The notes beneath the pieces were generated by a model. The model was not told the DNA's origin. It worked only from the letters and a program-made list of their open reading frames with translations, and did not search any database. From positions 836,830 through 900,829 of the forward strand of contig NZ_ML123048.1 in NCBI RefSeq assembly GCF_003846175.1: 64,000 bases of DNA, given 5' to 3'. The DNA is from Streptomyces sp. ADI95-17 (GTDB lineage Bacteria; Actinomycetota; Actinomycetes; Streptomycetales; Streptomycetaceae). The position numbers were made by a program, and so were the translations under genes. Below are positions 1-8,582 of the stretch, piece after piece (the first letter of the stretch is position 1; the number at the start of each line of letters is the position of its first letter).

Positions 1-1
1 G

Positions 2-163
2 CCGGAGCTGGGCGGGGTGGACTTCGTACTGTCGCACGGCCGCCGTCGTGACGGGGCGCACGAGGCGGCGGACGCCCTGGCGGCGGCCATCCTGGCGGGC
101 GGCGACCGGCTGATCCGGGGCGTCGGCCCGATGGGGCCGATCAACGGCCGGGACAGCACATGA
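2..163 (+). CDS. 3' end of an unidentified protein
   Basis: The frame beginning at base 2 is open from the window edge to a TGA at 161-163 and gives the last 53 residues of a protein ending in PINGRDST. The tail is rich in Ala, Gly and Arg with codon use typical of its neighbours, so it is probably a real C-terminus. No family can be recognised from this fragment. Confidence 0.55.
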   Translation, partial: PELGGVDFVLSHGRRRDGAHEAADALAAAILAGGDRLIRGVGPMGPINGRDST

Positions 164-475
164 CCGCCCGCGCGTACGGGAAGCATGGAACGGCGGAGGC
201 CGGGGAACCGACCCACCCGATTCAGGACGGACGAGGGCAGAACACCGCGCATGCGTCCGGAACGGGAGTGGCAGCGGCGTACAGATTCGGTGGAGATTCC
301 GGCGCCGACCGCTCACTCTACGGTCCAGGCCACGCCCGAGCCTTGCCCATCTGGCCGGATTTCGGTGACTGACCTGTGCATATGCCCGGTTGTCCACCGG
401 TCCGGGGCCCTCCCGCCGCGCCGCCCGGTGGGGTAGCGTCACGGCGCTGTGCGGAGCGCCACAAGGAGCAGGTCA
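164..475. other. 312-bp gap upstream of the acyl-CoA ligase
   Basis: Short frames cross this stretch, including one at 160-372 whose ATG overlaps the previous stop, but none shows a convincing protein. It probably holds the promoter of the acyl-CoA ligase. I see no clear -10/-35 pair or strong inverted repeat. Confidence 0.4.
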
Positions 476-2299
476 TTGCGCGAGTTCACTGTCCCACCCA
501 TGGCGGCCGCGCCCCTCGTGGGCGGCCTGGCCGATGTGGTGTTCGACCATGCCGAGGAGGACCCGGACCGAGTCGCGCTCGGTCGGAAAGACGCGAGCGG
601 ACAATGGCGGGATGTCACTGCTGCGGCGTTCCGCGACGAGGTGCTGGCGCTGGCCAAGGGGCTGATCGCGCACGGCGTCAGATTCGGCGACCGGGTGGCC
701 CTGATGTCGCGCACGCGCTACGAGTGGACGCTCTTCGACCTCGCGCTGTGGGCGGTGGGCGCCCAGTCCGTACCGGTCTATCCGACGTCCTCGGCCGAGC
801 AGGTGCTGTGGATGCTGCACGACGCCGAGGTGTCGGCGGTGATGGTCGAGCACGAGGACCACGCCATGACGATCGCCTCGGTGATCGACCGGCTGCCCGG
901 TCTCAAGCGGCTCTGGCAGCTGGACGCCGGCGCGGTGTCCGAGCTGGTCGGAGCGGGGGCGGACGTCGAGGACGAGGTGGTGCACCGCCACCGCCGCGCG
1001 GTGACGCCCGAGTCGGTGGCGACGGTCATCTACACCTCGGGAACGACGGGGCGGCCCAAGGGCTGTGTGCTCACGCACGCCAATTTCATGTTCGAGACGG
1101 ACACCATGGTCGCCCGCTGGCGGTCGGTCTTCCGGTCCAGGCCGGGTGACGAGGCGGCGACCCTGCTCTTCCTGCCACTGGCCCATGTCTTCGGCCGGAT
1201 GGTCGAGATCGCGGCGATCCGGGGCCGGGTGAAGCTGGGCCACCAGCCGGAGCTGTCGGCCAGGGCCCTGATGCCGGACCTGATGTCGTTCCGGCCGACG
1301 TTCATCCTGGCGGTTCCGTACATCTTCGAGAAGGTCTTCGACGCCGCCCGCCGCAAGGCCGAGGCGGAGGGCCGGATCGGGCCGTTCGACAAGGCCGTGG
1401 ACATCGCGGTGAAGTACGCGGAGGCACTGGAGGCGCGGGCGTTCGGGACCGGTCCGGGGCCGTCCGCCGGGCTGCGGATGCAGCACCAGTTCTTCGACAA
1501 GGTCGTGTACAAGAAGGTGCGCGACGCGATGGGCGGCCGGATCCGGCACGCCATGTCCGGCGGTTCGGGGATGGAGCGCCGGCTCGGACTCTTCTTCGGG
1601 GGCGCCGGCGTCACGGTGTACGAGGGCTACGGGCTGACCGAGTCGACCGCCGCGGCCACGGCCAATCCGCCGGAGCGCACCAGGTACGGCACGGTCGGGC
1701 TGCCGATCCCGGGGACGACCGTGCACATCGCCGAGGACGGCGAGGTGTGGGTGCACGGCGGCAATGTGTTCGGGGGCTATCTCGGCGACCCGCAGGCCAC
1801 CGACGCGGTGCTGCGCGAGGGCTGGCTGGCCACCGGGGATCTCGGTTCGCTCGACGAGGACGGCTATCTGACGATCACCGGGCGGAAGAAGGAGATCCTG
1901 GTGACGTCGGGCGGCAAGAGCGTGTCGCCGACCGGTCTGGAGGAGCGGGTGCGGGCGCATCCGCTGGTAGCGCAGTGCATCGTGGTCGGCAACGACCGGC
2001 CGTACATCGCGGCCCTGGTCACGGTCGACCTGGAGTCGGTGGACCACTGGCTCGCGATGCAGGGGCGGGCGCCGCTGAAGCCGGAGGAGCTGGTGCGCGA
2101 TCCGGACCTGGAGATGGAGGTCCGGCGGGCGGTGGTGGCCGCCAACACGGCGGTCTCGCAGGCCGAGTCGATCCGTACGTTCCGGATCCTGGCGCATCCC
2201 TTCAGCGAGGAGCACGGTCTGCTCACCCCGTCGCTGAAGCTGAAGCGCAGGGCGATCGAGACGGCGTACGCGGCGGAGGTCGACGCGCTGTACCGCTGA
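476..2299 (+). CDS. Long-chain fatty acid--CoA ligase (AMP-forming)
   Basis: The 607-residue product is an ANL-superfamily adenylate-forming enzyme that would activate fatty acids to acyl-CoA through an acyl-AMP intermediate in the cytoplasm. The P-loop-like AMP signature YTSGTTGRPKG lies near residues 186-196, the YGLTES motif follows at about 390, and the STGDLG-type hinge (here ATGDLG) and GRKKEILVTSGGK motif come near the C-terminus, giving a full-length FadD15-like architecture. I chose the TTG at 476 because AAGGAG sits 8 bases before it and the protein then begins MREFTVPP; a GTG at 449 is in frame but has no good ribosome site. It converges on the sugar dehydrogenase gene, with a hairpin between them. 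Substrate chain length cannot be read from sequence. Confidence 0.93.
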   Translation: MREFTVPPMAAAPLVGGLADVVFDHAEEDPDRVALGRKDASGQWRDVTAAAFRDEVLALAKGLIAHGVRFGDRVALMSRTRYEWTLFDLALWAVGAQSVPVYPTSSAEQVLWMLHDAEVSAVMVEHEDHAMTIASVIDRLPGLKRLWQLDAGAVSELVGAGADVEDEVVHRHRRAVTPESVATVIYTSGTTGRPKGCVLTHANFMFETDTMVARWRSVFRSRPGDEAATLLFLPLAHVFGRMVEIAAIRGRVKLGHQPELSARALMPDLMSFRPTFILAVPYIFEKVFDAARRKAEAEGRIGPFDKAVDIAVKYAEALEARAFGTGPGPSAGLRMQHQFFDKVVYKKVRDAMGGRIRHAMSGGSGMERRLGLFFGGAGVTVYEGYGLTESTAAATANPPERTRYGTVGLPIPGTTVHIAEDGEVWVHGGNVFGGYLGDPQATDAVLREGWLATGDLGSLDEDGYLTITGRKKEILVTSGGKSVSPTGLEERVRAHPLVAQCIVVGNDRPYIAALVTVDLESVDHWLAMQGRAPLKPEELVRDPDLEMEVRRAVVAANTAVSQAESIRTFRILAHPFSEEHGLLTPSLKLKRRAIETAYAAEVDALYR

Positions 2300-2366
2300 G
2301 GCCCGACGGGCCCCGGCGGTACAGCGCGTACGACGTCGGCCGCTAGGGTTTTTCGTTCGGATCAGG

Positions 2367-2407
2367 CCGGATCAGGCACCGGGGCACGCGAGCCCGGCGT
2401 GATCCGG
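2367..2407. terminator. Imperfect hairpin between convergent genes
   Basis: CCGGATCA at 2367-2374 pairs with TGATCCGG at 2400-2407, with an inner CCGGG/CCCGG stem at 2379-2383 and 2393-2397. It lies between the two convergent stop codons and could end both transcripts. Confidence 0.55.
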
Positions 2408-2417
2408 ACGAGAGGCC

Positions 2418-4484
2418 CTAGGTGATCGAGACGCGGAACAGCTTGTCCGAGCCGTCGGGTTCGTTGCCCTTGTTGTCGCAGTTGGTGGTGGAGAGCCAGA
2501 GCTGGTCCTGGCCGGGCACCTTGGTGACGGTGCGCAGCCTGCCGTACGTACCGACGTAGTACGCGCTCGGTGTGCCCAGGTTCTCGGTGTCACCGGTGAT
2601 CGGCACCCGCCACAGCCGTTCGCCCTTCAGGGCGGCCATGTAGATGACGTTGCGGACGATGGCGATCCCGCTGGGCGAGGCCTCGGAGATGTTCCAGGTC
2701 TTCTTCGGGTTGGTCATGCCGGTGGTGGTGCAGGTGCCCTCGCAGACGGGCCAGCCGTAGTTCTTGCCCGGCTTGATGAGGTTGAGCTCGTCCTTCTTGC
2801 TGTCGCCGAACTCCGCTTCCCACAGACGGCCGTTGCGGTCGAAGGCGAGGCCCTGCGGGTTGCGGTGTCCGTAGCTGTAGACGTAGTTGCCGAACGGGTT
2901 GCCGGGGGCGGCCTTGCCGTCCGTCGTCATCCGAAGGATCTTGCCGTTCAGCGAGTTCTTGTCCTGGGCCAGGTCGGGGGTCTGCGCCTCGCCGGTCGAC
3001 GCGTACAGATAGCCGTCGGGGCCGAAGGCGAGCCGTCCGCCGTTGTGGTACCGGCTCTTCTTGATTCCCTGGAGCAGAACCGTGTACCCGCTGAGCGAGC
3101 TTCCGTCGTAGGTCATCCGGGCGACCCGGTTGCCCTCGGACGCGGTGTGCATGAAGTACACGTAGTGGTTGCTGGACCACTTCGGGTCGACGGCGACCCC
3201 GAGCAGGCCGCCCTCGCCGTCGGTCGTGACGGCGTTGGGTACGGTGCCGACCTGGGTGCGGGTGCCGTCGGGGGTGGCCTTGAGCACCTTGAAGCTGTCC
3301 CGTTCGGTCACCAGCGCGGTCTTTCCGTCGGGCATCCAGTACGTGCCCCAGGGGATGGACCAGCCGCTGGAGACGGTGGCGATGCCGGAGGGCACTCCGC
3401 CGTCGGTGGCGCAGTCCGGGGTGGTGAAGGTGACCGCGTTGCTGGGCGGTGAGGCGTTGCCCGCCGCGTCCTTGGCGACGACGTCCAGGGTGTACGGGCT
3501 GGCGCAGGCGAGCCCGGTGAGTGTGGTCGTGGTGGCGGGCGGGGTGCCGGTCACGGTCTTGTAGACGGTGCTGCCGCTGCGTACCTCGTAGGCGGTCACG
3601 GCCTTGTCGTCCGTGGACGCCCCCCAACTCAGGGCGACGCTGTTCGCGGTGAGGTTCGAGGTGGACAGGGTGCCGGGTGCCGTGGGTGCGGTGGTGTCGG
3701 AGCTGCGCAGGGTGGTGCAGTCCACGATGGGGCTGACCGACGACACATTGCCGGCCGCGTCACGCGCGAACAGTGTGAGGTTGTACGTGGTACCGGGGGT
3801 GAGGCCGGTCAGGTTCTTCGTGGTGGTGGTGCCCGGTGCCTCGCCGAACTTGTTGCCGTGTTCGTAGATGTCGTACGCGACGACACCCACGTCGTCGGTG
3901 GCGGCGCCCCAGCTGAGCGTGAGGCTGTTCTCGGTGATCTCCGAGCAGCTGGGCGCGGTGGGCGCGGTGGGTGCCTGGGTGTCCGACGGGGCGGTGACGG
4001 TGACGTCGAGGTAGTCCAGGTTGGGCAGCCCGTTGGCCGTCGTGGAGGTGAGCCGGATCTTGTTGCTGCCCGCCTTGACCGGGGTGGTCAGGGTGGAGGT
4101 GGCCCAGGTGTTCCAGTCGGTGGTGGCGTTGAAGGCGCGGGCCGCCGAGACGACCGTGCCGCCCACGGCGACGTCGGCGGGCCGGGGGTCCGCCGTGCCG
4201 TTGGAGTACCGGATGGCGATCTTCCCGGTGCCGGCGGCGGCCGCGTCGACGGTGAACTCCACATAGCTGCCGACGACGTTGTCACCGTTGACGAAGCCGG
4301 TGCCCGAGTAGCCGGAGTGGTTGGACTCGGCGGCGCCCTCGACTATGGTCGCGGACTCCGCCTCGTACCGGATGGCGGCCGCGGAGGCCGGCTGCGGGAC
4401 CGCCTGCACCAGTGCGGTACAGAGCAGCACGGCCGTGAGGGCGGCCACTCTTCCTCGTACCGTGGTGAGTGTTCTGGCCTGCAT
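2418..4484 (-). CDS. Secreted CBM35-FN3-FN3-glucose/sorbosone dehydrogenase-like protein
   Basis: A 688-residue exported protein. Residues 1-36 form a Sec signal peptide ending in ASA. A CBM35-type carbohydrate-binding module covers about 38-164 (YEAESA start, GYSGTGFV, closing NLDYLDV). Two fibronectin type III domains lie at about 172-257 and 265-356, and a six-bladed soluble quinoprotein glucose/sorbosone dehydrogenase propeller fills 365-688, with the typical YSYGHRNPQGLAFD and AEFGD segments. The family oxidises sugars with PQQ, but many actinobacterial members are uncharacterised, so the reaction is inferred. The start has GGAGG seven bases upstream. It begins 11 bases after the stop of the GH8 gene and is probably the last gene of that three-gene operon, so it may oxidise the released sugars or act on the same polymer. 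Confidence 0.88.
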   Translation of the reverse strand: MQARTLTTVRGRVAALTAVLLCTALVQAVPQPASAAAIRYEAESATIVEGAAESNHSGYSGTGFVNGDNVVGSYVEFTVDAAAAGTGKIAIRYSNGTADPRPADVAVGGTVVSAARAFNATTDWNTWATSTLTTPVKAGSNKIRLTSTTANGLPNLDYLDVTVTAPSDTQAPTAPTAPSCSEITENSLTLSWGAATDDVGVVAYDIYEHGNKFGEAPGTTTTKNLTGLTPGTTYNLTLFARDAAGNVSSVSPIVDCTTLRSSDTTAPTAPGTLSTSNLTANSVALSWGASTDDKAVTAYEVRSGSTVYKTVTGTPPATTTTLTGLACASPYTLDVVAKDAAGNASPPSNAVTFTTPDCATDGGVPSGIATVSSGWSIPWGTYWMPDGKTALVTERDSFKVLKATPDGTRTQVGTVPNAVTTDGEGGLLGVAVDPKWSSNHYVYFMHTASEGNRVARMTYDGSSLSGYTVLLQGIKKSRYHNGGRLAFGPDGYLYASTGEAQTPDLAQDKNSLNGKILRMTTDGKAAPGNPFGNYVYSYGHRNPQGLAFDRNGRLWEAEFGDSKKDELNLIKPGKNYGWPVCEGTCTTTGMTNPKKTWNISEASPSGIAIVRNVIYMAALKGERLWRVPITGDTENLGTPSAYYVGTYGRLRTVTKVPGQDQLWLSTTNCDNKGNEPDGSDKLFRVSIT

Positions 4485-4495
4485 CTGAACCTCCG

Positions 4496-6136
4496 TCAGG
4501 GAACCCAGTAGTTGCCGGATGCGACGATCATCGACTGGAGCTGGACGCTCCCGCCGTAGTAGAGACCCGGGTCGATCGACGTGGTGGCGAGCTTGTTCCA
4601 GAGCGCGTCGAGCCAGGCCTGGGAGGCGGAGTCGGTCAGCGCGGTCACGACGAACGGGGCGGTGAACGCCATGTCGTTGCCGCTGTCGAACACCGAGCCG
4701 TTCAGGTGGTAGCCGCTGGCGATCTTGTCCGGGTTCCCGCCGGTCTTGGTCTTGATCCAGGAGTTGAGCTTGCGGGCCGAGGCGAGCGAGGCGCTGTCCC
4801 CGCTGGTGACGGCATCGGCGCCGATGCGCCACGGGTCGCGGCAGGCGTTCCAGGAGTAGTCGCCGTCGTTGGGGCTCTCCAGTACCTCGCCCGGGGCGGG
4901 CTTGGCGGTGCCGTTGGTGTTGACGACGAAGTCCGCCAGCAGACCTGTTCCGGAGGCGTACTTGGACTGCTGGGAAGTGATCAGGTTCTGGTGTGCGGTG
5001 CGCACGGTGTCCCAGGTGTTGTCACCGGTGGCGGCCCTGAAGGCGCGGAAGTGGTCGATCATCCAGTCCGAGGAGCGGGTCATCCAGTAGTGGGATTCGC
5101 CGGAGTCCGACCAGTCGCCGAACAGCATCAGATGCGTGGTCGGGTTGACCTCGCTCTTCTTGATGGCGTTGATGTGTCTGACCGCGAGGTCCTTGTAGTC
5201 GTACGTGCCGGTGGAGCCCCACTGCTTGTCGGCGAGGAGCAGCCCGAAGGCGACGTCGAGGTCCCCGTCGGTCGCCGAGTCGGAGCCGTCGACGCTCTTG
5301 CAGGAGGCGTCCTGCTCGGCGGCCAGCAGGTTGGCGTTGTTCACCGAGGGGTGCGCGAGCATGTACTTGACCATGCCGTCGAAGACGGTCTTCGCGTCGG
5401 GGTCGGCCCCCGCCATGGTCGCGGTGACGACCATCCCGTAGCCCTGGGCCTCGGCGACGTAGGGGTGGTCTGCGTCCGGCGAGATGACCTGGTACCAGCC
5501 GTTGCCGCAGTTCTTCTTGACGAACGCGGACTTCCAGGCGTTGTACGTCTTGATCACGGCCTGGTCGAGTGCCGACTGCGTTCCCGAGGGCTTCAGCATC
5601 CCGGCTGCGTAGGGGAGTTGATGGCTGCCGAAGGGGACCGCGGGGCCACCGGCCGCCGGGGCCGCGGTGTCGAGGTAGTCGAGGTTGGGGCCGCCGTTCG
5701 CCGTGGTGGCGGTGGCCCGGACGGTGTTGGTCCCGGCGGCGAGCTTCGCGCCGATGGTCTTCGTCTTCCAGGTGTCCCAGGATCCGGTCCCGGCGAAGGA
5801 GACGCCGGAGGCGACGACCGTTCCGTTCACACTGATGTCCAGCGGCCGGTCGGTGGTGGTGCCGTTGGCGTAGCGGACGGCCAGCGAGTCGCTGCCGGCG
5901 GCGGTGTTCACCGTGAACTCCACGGAGGATCCGGCCACGTTGGTGTAGTCGACGAAGCCGGTGCCCGAGTAGCCGTTGTGGTTCGTCGCCACGGCCGCCT
6001 GGGCCAGTACGGCGCTCTCCGCCTCGTAGCGGGTGTCCGCCGCGGCGGCGGACGGCGCTCCGAGCAGGGGCAGCAGCAGTCCGGCGGCGGCGAGTGCCGC
6101 TCCGCCGAGGGGCAGTCTGCTCTTGGTGGTACGCAT
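4496..6136 (-). CDS. Secreted CBM35-GH8 glycoside hydrolase (chitosanase/endoglucanase family)
   Basis: A 546-residue exported enzyme. After a signal peptide (1-33) comes a CBM35 at about 36-157, then a GH8 catalytic domain from about 168 to the end. The family acid Glu229 sits in VAEAQGYGM and the GH8 signature with Asp290 and Asp292 is in ATDGDLDVA. GH8 enzymes are inverting endo-hydrolases acting on chitosan, cellulose or xylan; CBM35 modules often bind uronic acids, including on chitosanases, so chitosan or a uronate-decorated glycan is the likeliest target. The gene lies 9 bases downstream of the GH18-like gene and 11 bases upstream of the dehydrogenase, so the three are probably co-transcribed. 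Confidence 0.9.
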   Translation of the reverse strand: MRTTKSRLPLGGAALAAAGLLLPLLGAPSAAAADTRYEAESAVLAQAAVATNHNGYSGTGFVDYTNVAGSSVEFTVNTAAGSDSLAVRYANGTTTDRPLDISVNGTVVASGVSFAGTGSWDTWKTKTIGAKLAAGTNTVRATATTANGGPNLDYLDTAAPAAGGPAVPFGSHQLPYAAGMLKPSGTQSALDQAVIKTYNAWKSAFVKKNCGNGWYQVISPDADHPYVAEAQGYGMVVTATMAGADPDAKTVFDGMVKYMLAHPSVNNANLLAAEQDASCKSVDGSDSATDGDLDVAFGLLLADKQWGSTGTYDYKDLAVRHINAIKKSEVNPTTHLMLFGDWSDSGESHYWMTRSSDWMIDHFRAFRAATGDNTWDTVRTAHQNLITSQQSKYASGTGLLADFVVNTNGTAKPAPGEVLESPNDGDYSWNACRDPWRIGADAVTSGDSASLASARKLNSWIKTKTGGNPDKIASGYHLNGSVFDSGNDMAFTAPFVVTALTDSASQAWLDALWNKLATTSIDPGLYYGGSVQLQSMIVASGNYWVP

Positions 6137-6145
6137 GGGATCTCC

Positions 6146-7231
6146 TCAGCCCTTGTACTGGACGACGATCTTGGTGAAGTCGTACGGGGACTGGGACACC
6201 CCGCTGCAGGTGTCCCCGTCGCTGCCGGAGCCGCAGGCGCGGTCCCGGTTGACGGACCAGAAGGCGAAGCGCGCGATGTGGTGCTGCTGCGCGTAGCCGA
6301 GGATCGTCCGGAAGTCGGTGGTGGTGACGGTCTCGCCCGGCTCGTCCGTCTTCCCGTTCATCGAGGAGACCCCGATGTGCCGGTGGGCGGCGTCGTCGTC
6401 GTAGCCGTAGGCGCTCTTCACGGCGGCCTTCAGTCCGTCGAGGGCGCTGACCGTGGCGGCGCCCATCGTGCCGCTGTGCCCGCCGAAGTCGAACGGCATG
6501 ACGACCCAGCCGTCGTTGTCGAGACCCGCGGCGGCGCCGCGCTTGATGAGGTCCTTGCCGGTGGCGTCGGGGCCGGTCGGGGTGGTCCCCATGGTCACGT
6601 ACGTCACGATGCCCGGATTGGCGTTCTTGACGATCTTCAGGGCGTCGACCACCCGTTGCCGCACGGTGGCATTGGAGAACTCGGTGTCCTCGATGTCGAT
6701 GTCCAGCGCCTTGAGGCGGTAGGCGTTGATCACCTTCTGGTAGGCCCCGGCCAGCGCGGTGGCGCTGGTGCACTTCTCGCCGAGCTTGTCGCCGCTCCAG
6801 CCGCCCACCGAGACGACGATGTCACCGCCGGCCGCCCGGATGGAGTCGATGGCCTTCTGGTCCGAGCCGCCGGTCAGCGGCCGGTCCCCGTCCCACTTCG
6901 GGTTGCAGGTGCCGTCCGAGAGGACGAACGCGAGCGTGAACCACTTCACGCCGGTCGCCGCCATCACGTCGGCCGGCTTCTGCGGGTCTCCCCAGCCGAG
7001 GTACTCGTACGGTGCCGCGGCCATGGCGCCGGGGCCCGCGGCCCTGATGCCGGGGGCCGGGGAGCCGGGGCCGGGGGCGCCGTTCGCCGTGCCGGCGGTG
7101 GAGTCGGAGCGGGCCCGGTCCGCGTTCTCGGCGGCGGAGGCCTTCGGGAGGTGGCCCAGCAGGGGCAGGAGCAGACAGCTGAGGCCCGCGAGGACGGCCA
7201 CCAAGCGGCGTGGGGGTGCGGCAGGGTGCAC
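6146..7231 (-). CDS. Secreted GH18-family chitinase-like protein
   Basis: A 361-residue exported protein with a signal peptide (1-34), a Pro/Gly/Ala-rich linker (about 40-72) and a GH18 TIM barrel. The catalytic DxDxE motif is intact as D177, D179 and E181 in LDIDIED, and the SVGGW strand motif precedes it at about 141-145. The family hydrolyses beta-1,4-GlcNAc polymers with substrate-assisted retention; small bacterial members include chitinases and endo-beta-N-acetylglucosaminidases. Start is GTG at 7231, preceded by an AAGGGA-type site. It is the first gene of the GH18-GH8-dehydrogenase run, and a perfect palindrome sits 24-42 bases upstream of its start, so repression by a sugar-responsive regulator is likely. 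Confidence 0.88.
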   Translation of the reverse strand: MHPAAPPRRLVAVLAGLSCLLLPLLGHLPKASAAENADRARSDSTAGTANGAPGPGSPAPGIRAAGPGAMAAAPYEYLGWGDPQKPADVMAATGVKWFTLAFVLSDGTCNPKWDGDRPLTGGSDQKAIDSIRAAGGDIVVSVGGWSGDKLGEKCTSATALAGAYQKVINAYRLKALDIDIEDTEFSNATVRQRVVDALKIVKNANPGIVTYVTMGTTPTGPDATGKDLIKRGAAAGLDNDGWVVMPFDFGGHSGTMGAATVSALDGLKAAVKSAYGYDDDAAHRHIGVSSMNGKTDEPGETVTTTDFRTILGYAQQHHIARFAFWSVNRDRACGSGSDGDTCSGVSQSPYDFTKIVVQYKG

Positions 7232-7254
7232 GGATGATCCCTTCCGGTTGCGGT

Positions 7255-7273
7255 GTTAGGAAAGGTTCCTAAC
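7255..7273. promoter_or_regulatory. Perfect 8+8 bp palindromic operator before the hydrolase operon
   Basis: GTTAGGAA and TTCCTAAC flank a 3-base centre, 24-42 bases upstream of the GH18 start codon. Streptomyces chitosanase genes are controlled by a ROK-family repressor (CsnR) acting at an A/G-rich GGAAA...TTTCC palindrome, which this resembles from memory. No ROK gene lies in the window. Confidence 0.65.
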
Positions 7274-7375
7274 CGACACTGCATAGGATTCCCTGCGGAG
7301 CTTTCTGTCAATGCCCCGCGTGGGCCCAAATCCCGGACGGGGCAATCGGGTTGGCCGGTGTGCGGGCAGCCCTGC

Positions 7376-7404
7376 GGGGCGGCGGGGATTCACCCCGCCG
7401 CCCC
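7376..7404 (-). terminator. Strong GC hairpin after the lyase gene
   Basis: A perfect 12-bp stem (GGGGCGGCGGGG with its complement) and a 5-base loop lie 46-74 bases past the stop of the leftward lyase gene. There is no T-run, as is usual for Streptomyces. Confidence 0.7.
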
Positions 7405-7449
7405 GGGCACGCCGGTCGTGCCACCTCCTGACGGGACGGTCCGGGCCGG

Positions 7450-8235
7450 TCAGACCAGTTGGTGGCCGCGCATGCCGGTGAGCAGGAGATGGGTGTCCCG
7501 CAACGATCCCGAGGTGTCTCCGAGCGACCGGTAGATGCCCCACTTGGGCCGGACCCGGTCGGCGAGGAGCGTGTCGACACCGGACTTCGACCTGTCGATG
7601 ACGGTGCTCGACCCGTCCTTCAGGATCCAGCGGACCGAGCCCGACGTCCCGTCACCGATCGTGATCCGGAAGTCGACGTCGATCCACTTGTTCTGGAGCG
7701 GTTCGAGGTCGGTGCGGCCGACGAGGATGTCGGCGACGGGCAGCTTGAGCTCGATGGTCTGTACGCCGCTCACCCGGCGCAGGGACTGGACGACGATCGG
7801 CGAGGTGCCGTTGCCCGGCTGCTTCATCTGCATGATGTGGGTGAAGCTGGTGGTCGCCTTCAGCGAGTCGGGGATGTACATGCGGTACGTGACCCGCCAG
7901 GTCTCCCCGGGCAGCCACTTCAGGTACGAGCCGCTGCCGGTGCGCAGCCCGGTCACCTCCTGGCGCTGACGGTCCGTCGCGGTGTCCCGGTCGACGGTGT
8001 GCATGTTGAACCGGAAGTTGTCGCCCTCCGCGAAGATGTGCGGCTGCCCGGCCGGATGGGAGTCGGCCCGGTCGTCCTCGACGGTCTCGAAGGCGCCGAG
8101 TCCGTCACCGCTCGCCGAGGGGGACCAGCGCAGTTTCCAGCTCGCCGCGTGGGCGGTGGCGGGGAGCCCGGCGGTTGCGGCGACGGCGCCGCCGAGGGCC
8201 GCACCGAGCAGTGCCCGCCTGGAAGGGTTCGTCAC
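7450..8235 (-). CDS. Tat-exported polysaccharide lyase-like protein (heparin lyase I / PL20-like fold)
   Basis: A 261-residue protein starting MTNPSRRALLG, a twin-arginine signal followed by a hydrophobic stretch and an AHA cleavage site near residue 30. The remainder resembles the jelly-roll polysaccharide lyases grouped with heparin lyase I and glucuronan lyase (PL20): a WKLRWSPS start, the GQPHIF segment, the FTHIMQMKQPG strand and the WIDVDFRITIG strand. Such enzymes cleave uronic-acid-containing polymers by beta-elimination. The start is the GTG at 8235 with GAGG eight bases before it; an upstream in-frame start would add 19 residues before the Tat motif. It may work with the CBM35-bearing enzymes downstream on a uronate-containing glycan, though a strong terminator separates them. 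Confidence 0.72.
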   Translation of the reverse strand: MTNPSRRALLGAALGGAVAATAGLPATAHAASWKLRWSPSASGDGLGAFETVEDDRADSHPAGQPHIFAEGDNFRFNMHTVDRDTATDRQRQEVTGLRTGSGSYLKWLPGETWRVTYRMYIPDSLKATTSFTHIMQMKQPGNGTSPIVVQSLRRVSGVQTIELKLPVADILVGRTDLEPLQNKWIDVDFRITIGDGTSGSVRWILKDGSSTVIDRSKSGVDTLLADRVRPKWGIYRSLGDTSGSLRDTHLLLTGMRGHQLV

Positions 8236-8582
8236 TTCGACCTCGCTCGGAGTCGTTCGTTCGGGATCTCGGGAGTTGTCGCGCCGTACCACGGGGGTAT
8301 CACGGGATTTCTCGCGCCGTTGCCGCGCCGTTCTCGCGCGCTCTCGCGCGTTCTCGCACCGTCGCCGCGTTCACAAGGGTGTCCGTTGTTCAGCGACGTG
8401 CTCAAGAGTCGCGTGCTGACGGGTCTCGGTCAACGGCCCGGACGAAAGAGGCCGGAGCAAAGACAGTGCGTCGAGGGGCGACGGCGCGAGCCCTCGGAAC
8501 TTCGGGCGGCAGGGGGAATGTCTGGCGGCCGGTGATCGTTGACCACGGGAGTACCAACCGACGACGTAAGGATCGACCGCTC
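8236..8582. other. 347-bp divergent intergenic region
   Basis: This region separates the leftward lyase gene from the rightward aldo/keto reductase gene and must hold both promoters. A degenerate repeat of TTCTCGCGCG occurs about three times at 8331-8360. I see no clear operator palindrome and no convincing extra gene. Confidence 0.4.

Noticed and set aside
160..436. Two short frames (160-372 and 185-436) after the first gene
   Set aside because: Both lack typical codon bias and conserved features, and although the first overlaps the previous stop as ATGA, the product looks random.
4469..7237. Plus-strand frame of 922 codons opposite the GH8 and GH18 genes
   Set aside because: It is a GC-driven antisense frame; the minus strand encodes signal peptides and intact catalytic motifs across the same bases.
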